Shown: positions 26,451 through 35,773 of the stretch, in pieces | Numbering within the stretch: position 1 is the stretch's first letter | Layout: every line of letters begins with the position of its first letter | Origin: Fictibacillus nanhaiensis | GTDB taxonomy: Bacteria; Bacillota; Bacilli; Bacillales; Fictibacillaceae | DNA: 64,000 bases | Assembly: GCF_019801215.1 (NCBI RefSeq) | Contig: NZ_JAHVJO010000001.1 | Span: 496,001 to 560,000, forward strand | Direction: 5' to 3' | The notes under the pieces: model-generated | Seen by the model: the letters and a program-made list of their open reading frames with translations, nothing else | Told to the model about the DNA's origin: nothing | The model's database searches: none | Translations under genes and position numbers: made by a program

Positions 26451-27374
26451 ATGCGAATAGACGGCGTTTTTTCAGGTGGTGGAATTAAGGCTCTTTCGTT
26501 GATTGGAGCATTGGAAGCAGCTGAAGACAGGGGACTGCGTTTTGAGAGAGTTGCAGGGACCAGTGCTGGATCTATTATGGCTGCCCTCATAAAGGCAGGC
26601 TATACGGCAGGAGAAATGAAAGAGATCATTGATGGACTGGATTTCAAAAAATTTTTAGATACGACTAAAACAATCATACCCATTCCATTTATGAACTGGT
26701 TAAAACTTTACTGGAAGCTAGGGTTGTACAAAGGAGATTATTTAGAAAACTGGATGGCCACTCTGTTGGCAAACCGTGGTATTGTAACCTTTGCAGATAT
26801 TCCAGCTGGAAGCTTAAAAATTGTAGCATCTGATATATCCCGCGGCCGTTTAGTGGTACTGCCCGATGATTTGGAAGAATACGGGCTACTCCCTGAACGA
26901 TTCCCTATTGCTCGTGCAGTTAGAATGAGCTGCAGTCTTCCTTATTTCTTTTATCCAATCAAGCTTTTTAATCGTGTCGGACAAAAAAGTTATATTGTTG
27001 ATGGAGGAGTTCTTAGTAATTTTCCAATGTGGTTATTTCAAAGAAAAGACCGTGTCCCGATTCGACCGGTTTTAGGTTTTCAGCTTAGTTCTTATATCAA
27101 TGATCATATTTATACAAATGATGTAAAAAATGCGGTTCAACTTTTTAAAGCGTTGTTTGAAACGATGATGCAAGCTCACGACAATCGTTATATTGACTCT
27201 CATGATGCCAGGGATATCATTTTTATGCCTGTAAAGCATGTGTCTGTCATTGATTTTCAGTTGTCTAGAGAAGCAAAGAATGAGCTTTATCAGTTTGGAT
27301 ACGATCGTGCTGAACAATTTTTACAGAGTTGGGTATCTGGAAAAAGATATCCGGAATATAAAAATCGAGCCTAA
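26451..27374 (+). CDS. yqhO: patatin-like phospholipase family protein YqhO
   Basis: A 307-aa serine acyl hydrolase of the patatin family. The oxyanion loop GGGIKA is near residue 10, the nucleophile elbow GTSAG at about 37-41, and the catalytic Asp lies in VDGGVLSNFP (about 185). Phospholipase or lysophospholipase activity is likely but the substrate is unknown. ATG 26451 follows GGAGGAGATGG. The position between mntR and yqhP equals B. subtilis yqhO. Confidence 0.88.
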   Translation: MRIDGVFSGGGIKALSLIGALEAAEDRGLRFERVAGTSAGSIMAALIKAGYTAGEMKEIIDGLDFKKFLDTTKTIIPIPFMNWLKLYWKLGLYKGDYLENWMATLLANRGIVTFADIPAGSLKIVASDISRGRLVVLPDDLEEYGLLPERFPIARAVRMSCSLPYFFYPIKLFNRVGQKSYIVDGGVLSNFPMWLFQRKDRVPIRPVLGFQLSSYINDHIYTNDVKNAVQLFKALFETMMQAHDNRYIDSHDARDIIFMPVKHVSVIDFQLSREAKNELYQFGYDRAEQFLQSWVSGKRYPEYKNRA

Positions 27375-27397
27375 TCCTTAAAAGGAGGCTCGATTTT
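27361..27397. terminator. bidirectional terminator between yqhO and yqhP
   Basis: AAAATCGAGCCT (27361-27372) pairs with AGGCTCGATTTT and is followed by T residues. It contains the yqhO stop and serves the converging yqhP. Confidence 0.85.
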
Positions 27398-27746
27398 TTT
27401 TCTTGTTCTTTTTACCTTCAATCACAGTTAAGTGATGCTCGCGTGCTCGTTTTTTCTGAACAGCGTTCTTCGTTTTTTTACTTGAAAACAGCGGTGATGT
27501 TTTTGCTGGTTTTTGGTTAGATCCATACCGCTTTTTGGACTGCTTCACAGCTTTTTTATATTTGCCGTTTATGCCAGATGAAGTTCTGCCAAAGATAAAG
27601 TAAAAAACGGCGATCACTGCTGCCCCAATCAGAAGGGTTTTAAATAATTGGCTAGGTGAAGTGATCAGTTGGTTTAGGATTCCTACAACAGCCAGTAAAA
27701 TAACAAACCAAATGATAGGATGCAATCTTCTGCTATTCTGTTGCAA
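27378..27746 (-). CDS. yqhP: small membrane protein YqhP (SA1362 family)
   Basis: A protein of about 122 aa with two membrane helices (about 10-30 and 38-55) followed by a strongly basic cytoplasmic tail rich in Lys/Ser. It matches the conserved YqhP/SA1362-like family, function unknown. The first open codon (GTG 27755) touches the Shine-Dalgarno AAGGAGG itself, so TTG 27746, 8 bases downstream of it, is the better start. Confidence 0.78.
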   Translation of the reverse strand: MQQNSRRLHPIIWFVILLAVVGILNQLITSPSQLFKTLLIGAAVIAVFYFIFGRTSSGINGKYKKAVKQSKKRYGSNQKPAKTSPLFSSKKTKNAVQKKRAREHHLTVIEGKKNKKKNRASF

Positions 27747-27766
27747 CAGGTTCACCTCCTTGTTAT

Positions 27767-28711
27767 TTAGACGATTTGACTAGCAGATTTCTCACTTTCA
27801 TAGGATGCGTCACGTTTTAACATTTCATTAAAAGAAAGGATTGAAACTTCTATTTGTTTTTCATCAGGTTCTTTTGTCGTAAGCAGCTGAAGCCATAATC
27901 CTGGATAACCTAGAAATCGAAGAACAGGAACATCTCTTAATTTATTCGTTACTTGTAATACTTCAAAAGATACCCCTAAAACGACCGGAATAAGCGCAAG
28001 CCTGTATAAAATTCTTAGCCAGAGAGGATCGGATGGAAAGAAGTAATAGATCACCATTCCGACTAATACGGTAAACAAGATAAAACTGCTGCCACAGCGA
28101 TAATGCAGGCGCGAATGTTGTTTTACGTTCTCGACTGTCAGCTCATCCCCAGCTTCGAATGTATTGATTACTTTATGTTCAGCACCATGGTACATGAAGA
28201 CCCTTTTAATCGCAGGGGTGAAAGATACAAAGTAAATATAGCTTAATAAAAAGATAAATTTAAAAAGCCCTTCTAAAAGATTTTGACCAAGATGACCCGG
28301 CACTATGAAACGAAACATTTCTGCTAAAAACACAGGAACGAGTGTAAATACAAATTTCCCAAACAAAAACGATAAAATTCCGATGATTGCTAAACTGAAG
28401 AAAAAAGTAAATTTTGAAGGTTTTTGTTCCTCTTCGATTTGTTCTTCTCCAGGGGCAATACCGAACCTTTCGGCAGAAAAGTTTAAATGTTGTGTACCAT
28501 TCATACTTGCTTCAATAATCGCAATAAAGCCTCTTAAAAAAGGAATTTTTTTTAACTTGGTTAATAGCGGAGCAGGCTTTTTTTTAAGCTCAAAATATTC
28601 AATCGAGTCATCGTTTCTTCTAATTGCCGTAACATACGTATGTTTCCCGGCAAACATAACCCCTTCAAGTACAGCTTGACCGCCGTATACGGGTTTTTTC
28701 TCTTTTGTCAT
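27767..28711 (-). CDS. yqhQ: DUF1385 membrane protein YqhQ
   Basis: A 314-aa protein of the DUF1385 family: an N-terminal PVYGGQAVLEGVMF motif, then several membrane helices (about 120-145, 160-185, 235-255, 260-280), and the conserved MYHGAEHKVINTFEAG with many potential metal ligands. The function is not established; some family members are proposed to act in membrane quality control or metal-dependent steps. ATG 28711 follows GGGGG. It is transcribed with yqhP, 20 bases apart. Confidence 0.88.
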   Translation of the reverse strand: MTKEKKPVYGGQAVLEGVMFAGKHTYVTAIRRNDDSIEYFELKKKPAPLLTKLKKIPFLRGFIAIIEASMNGTQHLNFSAERFGIAPGEEQIEEEQKPSKFTFFFSLAIIGILSFLFGKFVFTLVPVFLAEMFRFIVPGHLGQNLLEGLFKFIFLLSYIYFVSFTPAIKRVFMYHGAEHKVINTFEAGDELTVENVKQHSRLHYRCGSSFILFTVLVGMVIYYFFPSDPLWLRILYRLALIPVVLGVSFEVLQVTNKLRDVPVLRFLGYPGLWLQLLTTKEPDEKQIEVSILSFNEMLKRDASYESEKSASQIV

Positions 28712-28903
28712 GTTGGACCCCCAGCCTAATATTTTGTAGGTACTTTCTATTCTACAGTAAAGGCGGATATTCCTCCAGAACGTATGACTTATTTGTATTT
28801 TTCCCATTTTATACATGTTTTACACGGATTATGAATGATTCTCCTAAAGGAAGTTTGGTCTGGTATTTTGTGGACATACTAGAAAGGTCGGAGGTGGTCG
28901 TTT

Positions 28904-29419
28904 ATGAACGATAAAAAACTGGAACAAAACAAACAAGAATCCCAATCTTCGTTTATGAGCCGAGTAGCGGGTGTCGGCTTCTTTGGCGGCTTGATCTGGT
29001 CTGGATTCGGGTTTATCGCCTATTATTTAAATTTTTCTAAGGTAGGTCCAGCTTTAGTTTTGTTACCATGGGCACTTGGAAAGTGGAAAACAGAGTGGAT
29101 CGGACAATTACTTAGTATTCTCATCATCGCTTTGCTGTCCATATTAGTTGCAATTGGTTATCGTTTTGCTTTTGCCAAGATTAAGTCGATGTGGGGAGGT
29201 ATTGTATTTGGAGCTGCACTGTGGGCAATTGTATTTTATGTGCTGCATCCTATATTCCCAGGATTAGAGCCGATGAATCAGATTGGCCGGAATACAATTA
29301 CCACCTCATTGTGTATCTATATATTATATGGTGTTTTTATTGGATATTCGATTTCATTTGAATATAGAGAACGGTTCGGTGAGATACGAGAGAGGAAGCA
29401 TTCGGCACAAAGTTCGTAA
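28904..29419 (+). CDS. yqhR: conserved membrane protein YqhR
   Basis: A 171-aa protein with four predicted membrane helices (about 22-42, 65-85, 98-118, 135-155) and hydrophilic ends, matching the Bacillus YqhR family of unknown function. ATG 28904 follows GGAGG. Just upstream, GGACATACTA (28872-28881) fits the sigma-F -10 pattern GGnnAnAmTn, but the -35 region is weak, so sporulation control is only a possibility. Confidence 0.82.
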   Translation: MNDKKLEQNKQESQSSFMSRVAGVGFFGGLIWSGFGFIAYYLNFSKVGPALVLLPWALGKWKTEWIGQLLSILIIALLSILVAIGYRFAFAKIKSMWGGIVFGAALWAIVFYVLHPIFPGLEPMNQIGRNTITTSLCIYILYGVFIGYSISFEYRERFGEIRERKHSAQSS

Positions 29420-29443
29420 CTATTCAAAAGAATAGCCGCTATG

Positions 29444-29477
29444 ATAGAATGTTGTAAGAACATTCTATTTTTTTTTG
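29444..29477 (+). terminator. intrinsic terminator after yqhR
   Basis: ATAGAATGTT (29444-29453) pairs with AACATTCTAT (29459-29468), then eight T residues. Confidence 0.88.
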
Positions 29478-29496
29478 TAAAGGCCGGGTGTCGTTT

Positions 29497-29955
29497 ATGG
29501 AGATTAAAAAGCATATTCTTATAATCAATGGTCCTAACTTGAATCGGTTAGGAAGTCGCGAGCCAGGAGTATATGGTGCAAAAACTTTAGACGACCTTCA
29601 GAATGAATTGGAAACAGCTGCTTCCGCTCTTTCTTTGGATGTCTCGTTTAAACAGAGTAATAGTGAGGGAGAGATCATTGATTTTATTCATGAATCTCCA
29701 AACAGACATGAGGGAATTATCTTAAATGCAGGGGCCTATACTCATTATAGTTATGCGATTAGAGACGCAATTGCCAGTGTGGATGTCCCGGTTATTGAAG
29801 TCCATTTATCCAATGTACACGCCAGGGATGACTTTCGAAAAGAGTCAGTAATCGCTCCAGTTACGATCGGGCAGATTTCGGGCTTTGGATTTGATAGCTA
29901 CAAATTAGCTCTTCATGCTTTTAGAACGAATACAGATAGGGGGAATGGAAAATGA
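29497..29955 (+). CDS. aroQ: type II 3-dehydroquinate dehydratase
   Basis: Dehydrates 3-dehydroquinate in the shikimate pathway; 152 aa, dodecameric class. Motifs: INGPNLNRLGSREPGVYG with the catalytic Tyr and the lid Arg, NAGAYTHYS with Asn and substrate loop, and EVHLSNVHARDDFR with the catalytic His. ATG 29497 is taken; GTG 29488 is in frame but lies very close to the ribosome-binding site. It overlaps the next gene by 4 bases. AroK is also in this window. Confidence 0.93.
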   Translation: MEIKKHILIINGPNLNRLGSREPGVYGAKTLDDLQNELETAASALSLDVSFKQSNSEGEIIDFIHESPNRHEGIILNAGAYTHYSYAIRDAIASVDVPVIEVHLSNVHARDDFRKESVIAPVTIGQISGFGFDSYKLALHAFRTNTDRGNGK

Positions 29956-31025
29956 ATCGAATAGAGAGAGCAAGGGAGTTATTTGATACCTTTGATATTG
30001 ATGCAATGTTAGTCACTTCCTCTTCAAATCGATTTTATTTAAGTGGTTTTACTGGGAGTTCAGGAGTTTTATTACTTACAAAACAGGAAGCCATATTAGT
30101 TACAGACTTCAGGTATAAGGGTCAAGCTGCAGAACAGGCTGTTGGGTATCGAGTTGTGATGCACACTTCGCCAATTCCTGCAGAGGTCGCAAAATTAACG
30201 AAAGAACTATCCATTAAAAAACTTGGATTTGAACAAGATAACGTCACCTTCTCAACTTATCGTACATATGACAATCAGCTAAAATCTGCAGATGCGGAGT
30301 TAGTTCCTGTTACAGGGCTTGTGGAAAAGTTGCGCTTGATAAAGGATGCATCAGAGATTAAGATAGTAAAGGATGCAGCGTCCATTGCTGATGCCGCTTT
30401 TTCACATATTATTGAGTACATTCGTCCAGGCTTAACAGAACGTGAAGTTTCGAATGAACTTGAATTTTTCATGAGAAAAAATGGTGCAACTTCCTCATCA
30501 TTTGATATCATAGTCGCCTCTGGTTATCGTTCAGCCCTGCCGCATGGAGTGGCATCAGATAAGATTATTGAGTCGGGTGAACTTGTAACCTTAGATTTTG
30601 GTGCACACTACAAAGGATATTGTTCTGATATTACGCGTACTGTAGCGATCGGTAAAGTTTCTGATGAACTTAAGAAAATATATCAGATTGTTTATGATGC
30701 TCAAATGTTAGGGATGAATGGTATTAAACCAGGAATGACAGGGAAAGAAGCAGACGCTTTAACACGAGATTATATTGCTTCACAAGGGTATGGAGATCAT
30801 TTTGGACATTCAACAGGACACGGGATCGGTTTAGATGTTCATGAGGGGCCAGCTTTATCGTTCAAATCAGATACCGTTCTTGAACCAGGGATGCTCGTTA
30901 CGGTTGAACCTGGAATATATGTTTCCGGCCTAGGTGGAGTGCGCATTGAAGATGATGCTCTTATTACAGAAGAAGGTAACGAATCTCTTACTCACTCTAC
31001 AAAATCTCTATTAACGATTAGTTAA
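29952..31025 (+). CDS. papQ: M24 family Xaa-Pro aminopeptidase/dipeptidase
   Basis: A 357-aa Mn-dependent prolidase-type peptidase. An N-terminal creatinase-like domain (1-125) is followed by the pita-bread domain with metal ligands in TLDFGAHYKGYCSDITRT (two Asp), HSTGHGIGLDVHEGP (His), VTVEPGIY (Glu) and VRIEDDALI (Glu). The position aroQ-yqhT-efp is as in B. subtilis. It may help recycle proline peptides, which is suggestive next to efp, the factor relieving polyproline stalls. Confidence 0.9.
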   Translation: MNRIERARELFDTFDIDAMLVTSSSNRFYLSGFTGSSGVLLLTKQEAILVTDFRYKGQAAEQAVGYRVVMHTSPIPAEVAKLTKELSIKKLGFEQDNVTFSTYRTYDNQLKSADAELVPVTGLVEKLRLIKDASEIKIVKDAASIADAAFSHIIEYIRPGLTEREVSNELEFFMRKNGATSSSFDIIVASGYRSALPHGVASDKIIESGELVTLDFGAHYKGYCSDITRTVAIGKVSDELKKIYQIVYDAQMLGMNGIKPGMTGKEADALTRDYIASQGYGDHFGHSTGHGIGLDVHEGPALSFKSDTVLEPGMLVTVEPGIYVSGLGGVRIEDDALITEEGNESLTHSTKSLLTIS

Positions 31026-31046
31026 CCAAATCAGGAGGATAATTAC

Positions 31047-31604
31047 ATGATTTCAGTAAACGATTTTAAAACAGGATTAACCATTGAGGTAGATGGAGGA
31101 ATTTGGCAAGTGTTAGAATTCCAACATGTTAAACCAGGAAAGGGAGCAGCGTTTGTCCGTTCGAAGCTTCGTAACTTGCGTACTGGAGGGATTCAGGAAA
31201 AAACATTCCGTGGCGGTGAAAAAGTTTCGAAGGCACATATTGAAAACAGAAAAATGCAATATCTTTATGCTTCAGGAGACTCTTACACGTTTATGGATAA
31301 CGAGTCATATGAACAAATTGAGCTATCTGCTTCTCAAATCGAGTATGAGCTAAAATTCTTGTTGGAAAACATGACGGTTCATATTATGACTTATCAAGGT
31401 GAGACGATCGGTGTTGAACTTCCCAACTCAGTTGAACTAGTTGTAGAGGAGACTGAGCCTGGCATTAAAGGCGATACAGCTTCTGGAGGAACAAAACCAG
31501 CCACACTTGAAACCGGATTAATTGTCCAAGTTCCATTCTTTGTTAACCAAGGAGATAAGCTCGTCATCGATACAAGATCAGGATCGTATGTATCTCGCGC
31601 ATAG
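31047..31604 (+). CDS. efp: translation elongation factor P
   Basis: Stimulates peptide-bond formation at polyproline stretches by binding between the P and E sites. 185 aa with three beta-barrel domains: KOW-like (1-65), OB (66-128), OB (129-185). The loop tip PGKGAAFVR (about 30-38) carries the lysine at the modification position. ATG 31047 follows AGGAGG, 21 bases after papQ. Confidence 0.96.
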   Translation: MISVNDFKTGLTIEVDGGIWQVLEFQHVKPGKGAAFVRSKLRNLRTGGIQEKTFRGGEKVSKAHIENRKMQYLYASGDSYTFMDNESYEQIELSASQIEYELKFLLENMTVHIMTYQGETIGVELPNSVELVVEETEPGIKGDTASGGTKPATLETGLIVQVPFFVNQGDKLVIDTRSGSYVSRA

Positions 31605-31618
31605 AGGATAAAAATAAG

Positions 31619-31667
31619 AAACTGGCTTAACAGAGGGAAGATGAACCTTTGGAAAGCCAGTTTTTTT
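31619..31667 (+). terminator. intrinsic terminator after efp
   Basis: AAACTGGCTT pairs with AAGCCAGTTT around a long, partly paired loop and is followed by T residues. A second, weaker stem followed by T7 lies at about 31699-31744. Confidence 0.8.
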
Positions 31668-31807
31668 GCTTATCGGCAATTAATAAGGCAATTAATAGAG
31701 TTGGCTTCACATCTTGAAAAAGGTGTTGATGTCAGCTTTTTTTATTTCCATTTTTATCAATCATTCTACTAAAGTTTATTGAATAGCTTCTCTATCTAGC
31801 TTTATTG

Positions 31808-31836
31808 GCATAATGCATGAGGATAAGCCATACCTT
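31808..31836 (+). promoter_or_regulatory. sigma-E promoter of the spoIIIA operon
   Basis: GCATAAT (31808-31814), exactly 14 bases, CATACCTT (31829-31836). This fits the sigma-E consensus (GHATAnT-N14-CATACAnT) closely. It lies 30 bases before spoIIIAA, whose operon is mother-cell sigma-E driven in B. subtilis. Confidence 0.75.
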
Positions 31837-31865
31837 TATAATACGATCTGTTAAAAGGAGAGCGT

Positions 31866-32798
31866 ATGATGGAGAGTATTTTTAAACTTTTTCCAGATGA
31901 GATGCAGCGGTTATTGAGAGAACAGCCTGATCATATTCTTCAATCTATAGAGGAAATCCGTGTCAGAGTAGGACAACCGTTAGAGATTCTTGCTGATAAT
32001 AGACCGATCTATCCTGCAGATCAGAACGTTAGGCCAGAGGAAGCAGGAGTATTGCTGAATCGGTTAAGCCAACATTCCTTGTATGCATTAGAGGAAGAGT
32101 TGAAGCGTGGTTACATTACGATATCAGGAGGACATCGAGTCGGTATTGCTGGCAAGGTAATCACAGAACGAGGATTCGTCAAGGCAATCAAAGACATTAG
32201 TTCGTTTAACATACGAATCGCCCGTCAAAAGATCGGAATCGCAGAACCCCTTCTTCCTTACCTTTATAAAAAACAGTGGTTGAACACTCTATTGATCGGA
32301 CCGCCTCAAACGGGGAAAACGACAATGCTTCGTGATATAGCAAGACTCGTAAGCACAGGAACACGTGAAAGGAATATCCCTTCATATAAAGTAGGCATTG
32401 TTGATGAGCGTTCCGAGATTGCAGGATGTATGAAAGGTGTACCACAGCATTCTCTAGGTAAGCGGGTTGACATTTTGGATGCATGTCCTAAGGCTGAAGG
32501 CATGATGATGCTGATTCGTTCAATGAGTCCACAAGTAATGATAGTAGACGAGATTGGCAGAAAAGAAGATGGAGAGGCTATTTTAGAAGCCATGCATGCC
32601 GGTGTACAGATGATATTCACTGCACATGGAAATCGTTTAGAAGATGCGTTGAGAAGACCTGCTATGCAGCCTTTGTCCGGACTTTCCTTATTTGAGCGTT
32701 ATATCATTTTAAGCAGGGACAAGGGACCTGGGACGCTTCATGCGATTTATGACAGTGAATTTAAAGAAATTTATCGTTCTTCTGGCGGTGCAGCATGA
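31866..32798 (+). CDS. spoIIIAA: stage III sporulation protein AA (secretion-type ATPase)
   Basis: ATPase of the SpoIIIA-SpoIIQ channel complex linking mother cell and forespore; 310 aa. Walker A is GPPQTGKTT (about 145-153), and Walker B-like VMIVDEIGR follows. It resembles type II/IV secretion ATPases. Tandem ATGs at 31866 and 31869 follow AAAAGGAG. First gene of the eight-gene spoIIIA operon. Confidence 0.95.
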   Translation: MMESIFKLFPDEMQRLLREQPDHILQSIEEIRVRVGQPLEILADNRPIYPADQNVRPEEAGVLLNRLSQHSLYALEEELKRGYITISGGHRVGIAGKVITERGFVKAIKDISSFNIRIARQKIGIAEPLLPYLYKKQWLNTLLIGPPQTGKTTMLRDIARLVSTGTRERNIPSYKVGIVDERSEIAGCMKGVPQHSLGKRVDILDACPKAEGMMMLIRSMSPQVMIVDEIGRKEDGEAILEAMHAGVQMIFTAHGNRLEDALRRPAMQPLSGLSLFERYIILSRDKGPGTLHAIYDSEFKEIYRSSGGAA

Positions 32799-33310
32799 TG
32801 AGTTGGATCGGTGCGATTGCGATTTTGTGTGCTACTTCGATTACAGGGTTTGAATGGGCGAATAGGGTGAGAGAAAGGCCGAAGCGGCTAAGAGAGCTTA
32901 AAGTGACCCTGCAGGCTTTAGAAGCTGAAATCATGTACGGATCTACACCTTTAAGCGAGGCATTTGAACATATAGGAAAACCATTAAAAGAGCCGCTATC
33001 CTGCTTCTTCTTAAATATTTCAGATCTATTAAATCAAGGTGAGGTTTCTGTTAAAGAGGCTTGGGAAAGTCAGCTCTTATTACTAGCAAAAGAATCTTTG
33101 TTTAAAAGCGGCGAAATTGAAGTGCTGCGCCAATTTGGTTCTACACTCGGTAGACATGATAAAGAACATCAACAAAAGCAAATCCAATTAACTCTCGCAC
33201 ATCTTACCCGAGAAGAAAAGGAAGCTAGAGATATTCAGGAACGCTACGAAAAAATGTGCAAAAGTCTTGGAGTTTTAATGGGGCTTTTAATCGTTATCCT
33301 TTTAATGTAA
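32795..33310 (+). CDS. spoIIIAB: stage III sporulation protein AB
   Basis: A 171-aa membrane protein with N- and C-terminal hydrophobic helices (about 3-20 and 155-171) around a helical cytoplasmic domain, structurally like the GspF platform of type II secretion. The start overlaps the spoIIIAA stop by 4 bases. Confidence 0.93.
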   Translation: MMSWIGAIAILCATSITGFEWANRVRERPKRLRELKVTLQALEAEIMYGSTPLSEAFEHIGKPLKEPLSCFFLNISDLLNQGEVSVKEAWESQLLLLAKESLFKSGEIEVLRQFGSTLGRHDKEHQQKQIQLTLAHLTREEKEARDIQERYEKMCKSLGVLMGLLIVILLM

Positions 33311-33325
33311 CAGGAGGAAATGAGG

Positions 33326-33532
33326 ATGGGATTAGATGTAAACGCCGTTTTTCAAATTGCAGGGTTAGGAATAATCGTTGCTATGCTTCATACGGTGCTT
33401 AAGATGATAGGAAAGGAAGACTACGCTCACTGGGTAACGCTGCTCGGATTTGTAGTGGCACTCTTTATGGTCATAACCCTATTAGATGACTTGTTTCAAA
33501 AAGTGAAGGACGTCTTTTTGTTCCAGAGCTAA
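33326..33532 (+). CDS. spoIIIAC: stage III sporulation protein AC
   Basis: A 68-aa protein with two membrane helices (about 8-26 and 38-56), the same length as B. subtilis SpoIIIAC. ATG 33326 lies 8 bases after GGAGG; the in-frame ATG at 33320 is only 2 bases from it and is rejected. Part of the SpoIIIA channel in the mother-cell membrane. Confidence 0.92.
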   Translation: MGLDVNAVFQIAGLGIIVAMLHTVLKMIGKEDYAHWVTLLGFVVALFMVITLLDDLFQKVKDVFLFQS

Positions 33533-33545
33533 GGAGGGACATCGA

Positions 33546-33935
33546 TTGGAAATTATCCAAATTGTTGGTTTTGGTCTGGTCGCTGCTTTCTTAGCTTTGG
33601 TCCTTAAAGACCAAAAAGCTAATTTTGCATTTTTAGTGACACTCATGGTAGGTGCTGGGATATTTTTATTTCTGATCGATAAAATTGGACAGGTATTATC
33701 GATGCTGCAGAGGCTTGCTGTGAACGCCAACGTTAATATGGTATACGTAGAAACGTTGTTAAAAATAATCGGAATTGCTTATATTGCTGAGTTCGGAGCT
33801 CAGATCACAAGGGATGCCGGTCAAGGTGCAATCGCTTCTAAAATAGAGCTTGGCGGGAAGATTTTAATCCTTGTAATGGCAATCCCCATTTTAACGGTCA
33901 TTATTGAAACGGTGCTGACGCTTATTCCTAAATAA
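33546..33935 (+). CDS. spoIIIAD: stage III sporulation protein AD
   Basis: A 129-aa protein with about four hydrophobic segments. The TTG start at 33546 follows AAGGAGGG. It is paralogous to SpoIIIAC in its first half (EIIQIVGFGLVAAFLALVLK). Integral membrane component of the sporulation channel. Confidence 0.92.
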   Translation: MEIIQIVGFGLVAAFLALVLKDQKANFAFLVTLMVGAGIFLFLIDKIGQVLSMLQRLAVNANVNMVYVETLLKIIGIAYIAEFGAQITRDAGQGAIASKIELGGKILILVMAIPILTVIIETVLTLIPK

Positions 33936-33952
33936 GAAAGCAGGTAGTTTGG

Positions 33953-35137
33953 ATGAATAGACGATTGATGCAGACAAGCCTTTTAATCCTTCTATCCCTT
34001 TTGTTTTTAACAAATGGCAAACCCGTGTCTGCTTCAGCAAATTCCATTACTTCCAAAATGGTAGAACACCAGATCTCTTCTATGCAGCTTGATGAAATCA
34101 AGGAATATTGGAACAGCATCTCTAATGAATACGGAGGTTTTTTGCCAGAAAGTCAAAAAGGAACGTTTATAGATTTTGTGAAGGGAGATAAAGAGTTCTC
34201 CTTTAAAGCCTATATGATGGGTTTGTTAAAATTTCTATTTCATGAGCTTGCCGTCCACGGCAAACTTCTTGGAACCTTAATCCTGCTGACTGTGTTTAGC
34301 ATGCTTCTTCAATCGATACAAAATGCGTTTGACCGGTCTGCCATCTCTAAAGTTGCTTATGCAATCATCTATATGGTTTTGATCATTTTAGCTCTTAATA
34401 GTTTCCACGTGGCGATCTCTTATGCGGTTGAAGCGATTGATAATATGCTTAGTTTTATGATTGCTCTCATCCCTCTGCTTCTGGCATTAATGGCGACGGT
34501 TGGAAGTATCGCATCTGTTGCATTCTTTCATCCTGTCATTTTGTTTTTAGTCAATACAAGCGGTCTGCTCATCAAACACTTTGTTCTCCCGCTCCTTTTT
34601 TTATCTGCGTTATTAAGCATCGTCTCAACCATGTCAGAACATCATAAAGTGACTCAGCTTGCAAAATTATTACGTAACATTAGCATCGGTTCTCTAGCCA
34701 TGTTTTTCACCGTTTTTCTTGGAGTGATGAGTGTTCAAGGAGCAACGGCGGCAGTAGCTGATGGCATCACGATCAAGACAGCCAAATTTATAACGGGTAA
34801 TTTTATTCCAGTAGTTGGACGAATGTTTACAGATGCGACGGATACAGTGATGAGTGCTTCGATTCTTCTTAAAAATTCAGTCGGAATTATCGGTGCTGCT
34901 CTATTATTGCTTCTAGCCATCTTTCCTGCCATTAAAGTACTTGTCTTAGCCTTTATTTATAGTATGGCAGCAGCCCTTTTGCAGCCATTAGGTGGGGGTC
35001 CTATCGTAGAATGTTTAGAAATTATCGGAAAAAGTGTCATGTTTATCTTTGCTGCTCTTATGACAGTATCAATCATGTTTTTTCTCGCCATCACGATAAT
35101 TATAGCAGCTGGAAATGTGACGATGATGGTTCGATAG
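33953..35137 (+). CDS. spoIIIAE: stage III sporulation protein AE
   Basis: A 394-aa polytopic membrane protein. An N-terminal signal-like helix (about 7-24) precedes a hydrophilic stretch and then at least six membrane segments from residue 95 on. It is thought to be the ABC-permease-like part of the SpoIIIA channel. ATG 33953 follows a weak GCAGGTAG. Confidence 0.93.
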   Translation: MNRRLMQTSLLILLSLLFLTNGKPVSASANSITSKMVEHQISSMQLDEIKEYWNSISNEYGGFLPESQKGTFIDFVKGDKEFSFKAYMMGLLKFLFHELAVHGKLLGTLILLTVFSMLLQSIQNAFDRSAISKVAYAIIYMVLIILALNSFHVAISYAVEAIDNMLSFMIALIPLLLALMATVGSIASVAFFHPVILFLVNTSGLLIKHFVLPLLFLSALLSIVSTMSEHHKVTQLAKLLRNISIGSLAMFFTVFLGVMSVQGATAAVADGITIKTAKFITGNFIPVVGRMFTDATDTVMSASILLKNSVGIIGAALLLLLAIFPAIKVLVLAFIYSMAAALLQPLGGGPIVECLEIIGKSVMFIFAALMTVSIMFFLAITIIIAAGNVTMMVR

Positions 35138-35149
35138 GGGGCGGTTGAC

Positions 35150-35773
35150 GTGGGATTTTTAACAGAATGGATTACGAACATCATTGTTCTTGTTCTTTTA
35201 GCAGGTGTGATCGAACTATTATTACCTGGAAACCAATTTCAGAGTTACATCAAGATGGTTGTTGGTCTGCTTATTCTATTAGCCATGCTCTCCCCACTGT
35301 TTAAACTATTAGATTCCGATATGGATGAAGTGTTTCAGGCAATGAATTTTCCTGCTGCTGCAAATGACAAAGAAATAAAAAATTCAATAGAAACAAATAA
35401 AAATGAAATACAATCTGCTCAACGTGCATATATATTAGAGCAAATGGCTGTCCCAATGAAAAAACAAGTTCAGGAGGAGTTGAACAAGACGTATGAATTA
35501 GAAATTGTCGATCTTCAAATCCAAACGGATAGCAGTACAGAGCCGTTAAAACCTGAGGATATTACGGGTGCGAAAGTGGTACTAGCCAAACATCATGAAC
35601 AGACCGGAGTTTCAGAGATTTCAGAAGTAGATGTAAACCTCTCTGAAAGAGAAGAACACTCCAGGAAAGAAGAGGTTCCTGATGAAATTCTGCACTTTTT
35701 GGCCAGCCAGTGGCAACTAGATTCACAGCAAGTGGAAGCAGTGATGGAAGGGGGAGAGGAGTCATCCCAATGA
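35150..35773 (+). CDS. spoIIIAF: stage III sporulation protein AF
   Basis: A 207-aa protein: two N-terminal membrane helices (about 8-24 and 32-52) and an acidic ring-building-motif-type domain facing the intermembrane space. GTG 35150 follows GGGGGCGG. It overlaps spoIIIAG by 4 bases. Predicted component of the stacked rings between mother cell and forespore. Confidence 0.92.
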   Translation: MGFLTEWITNIIVLVLLAGVIELLLPGNQFQSYIKMVVGLLILLAMLSPLFKLLDSDMDEVFQAMNFPAAANDKEIKNSIETNKNEIQSAQRAYILEQMAVPMKKQVQEELNKTYELEIVDLQIQTDSSTEPLKPEDITGAKVVLAKHHEQTGVSEISEVDVNLSEREEHSRKEEVPDEILHFLASQWQLDSQQVEAVMEGGEESSQ

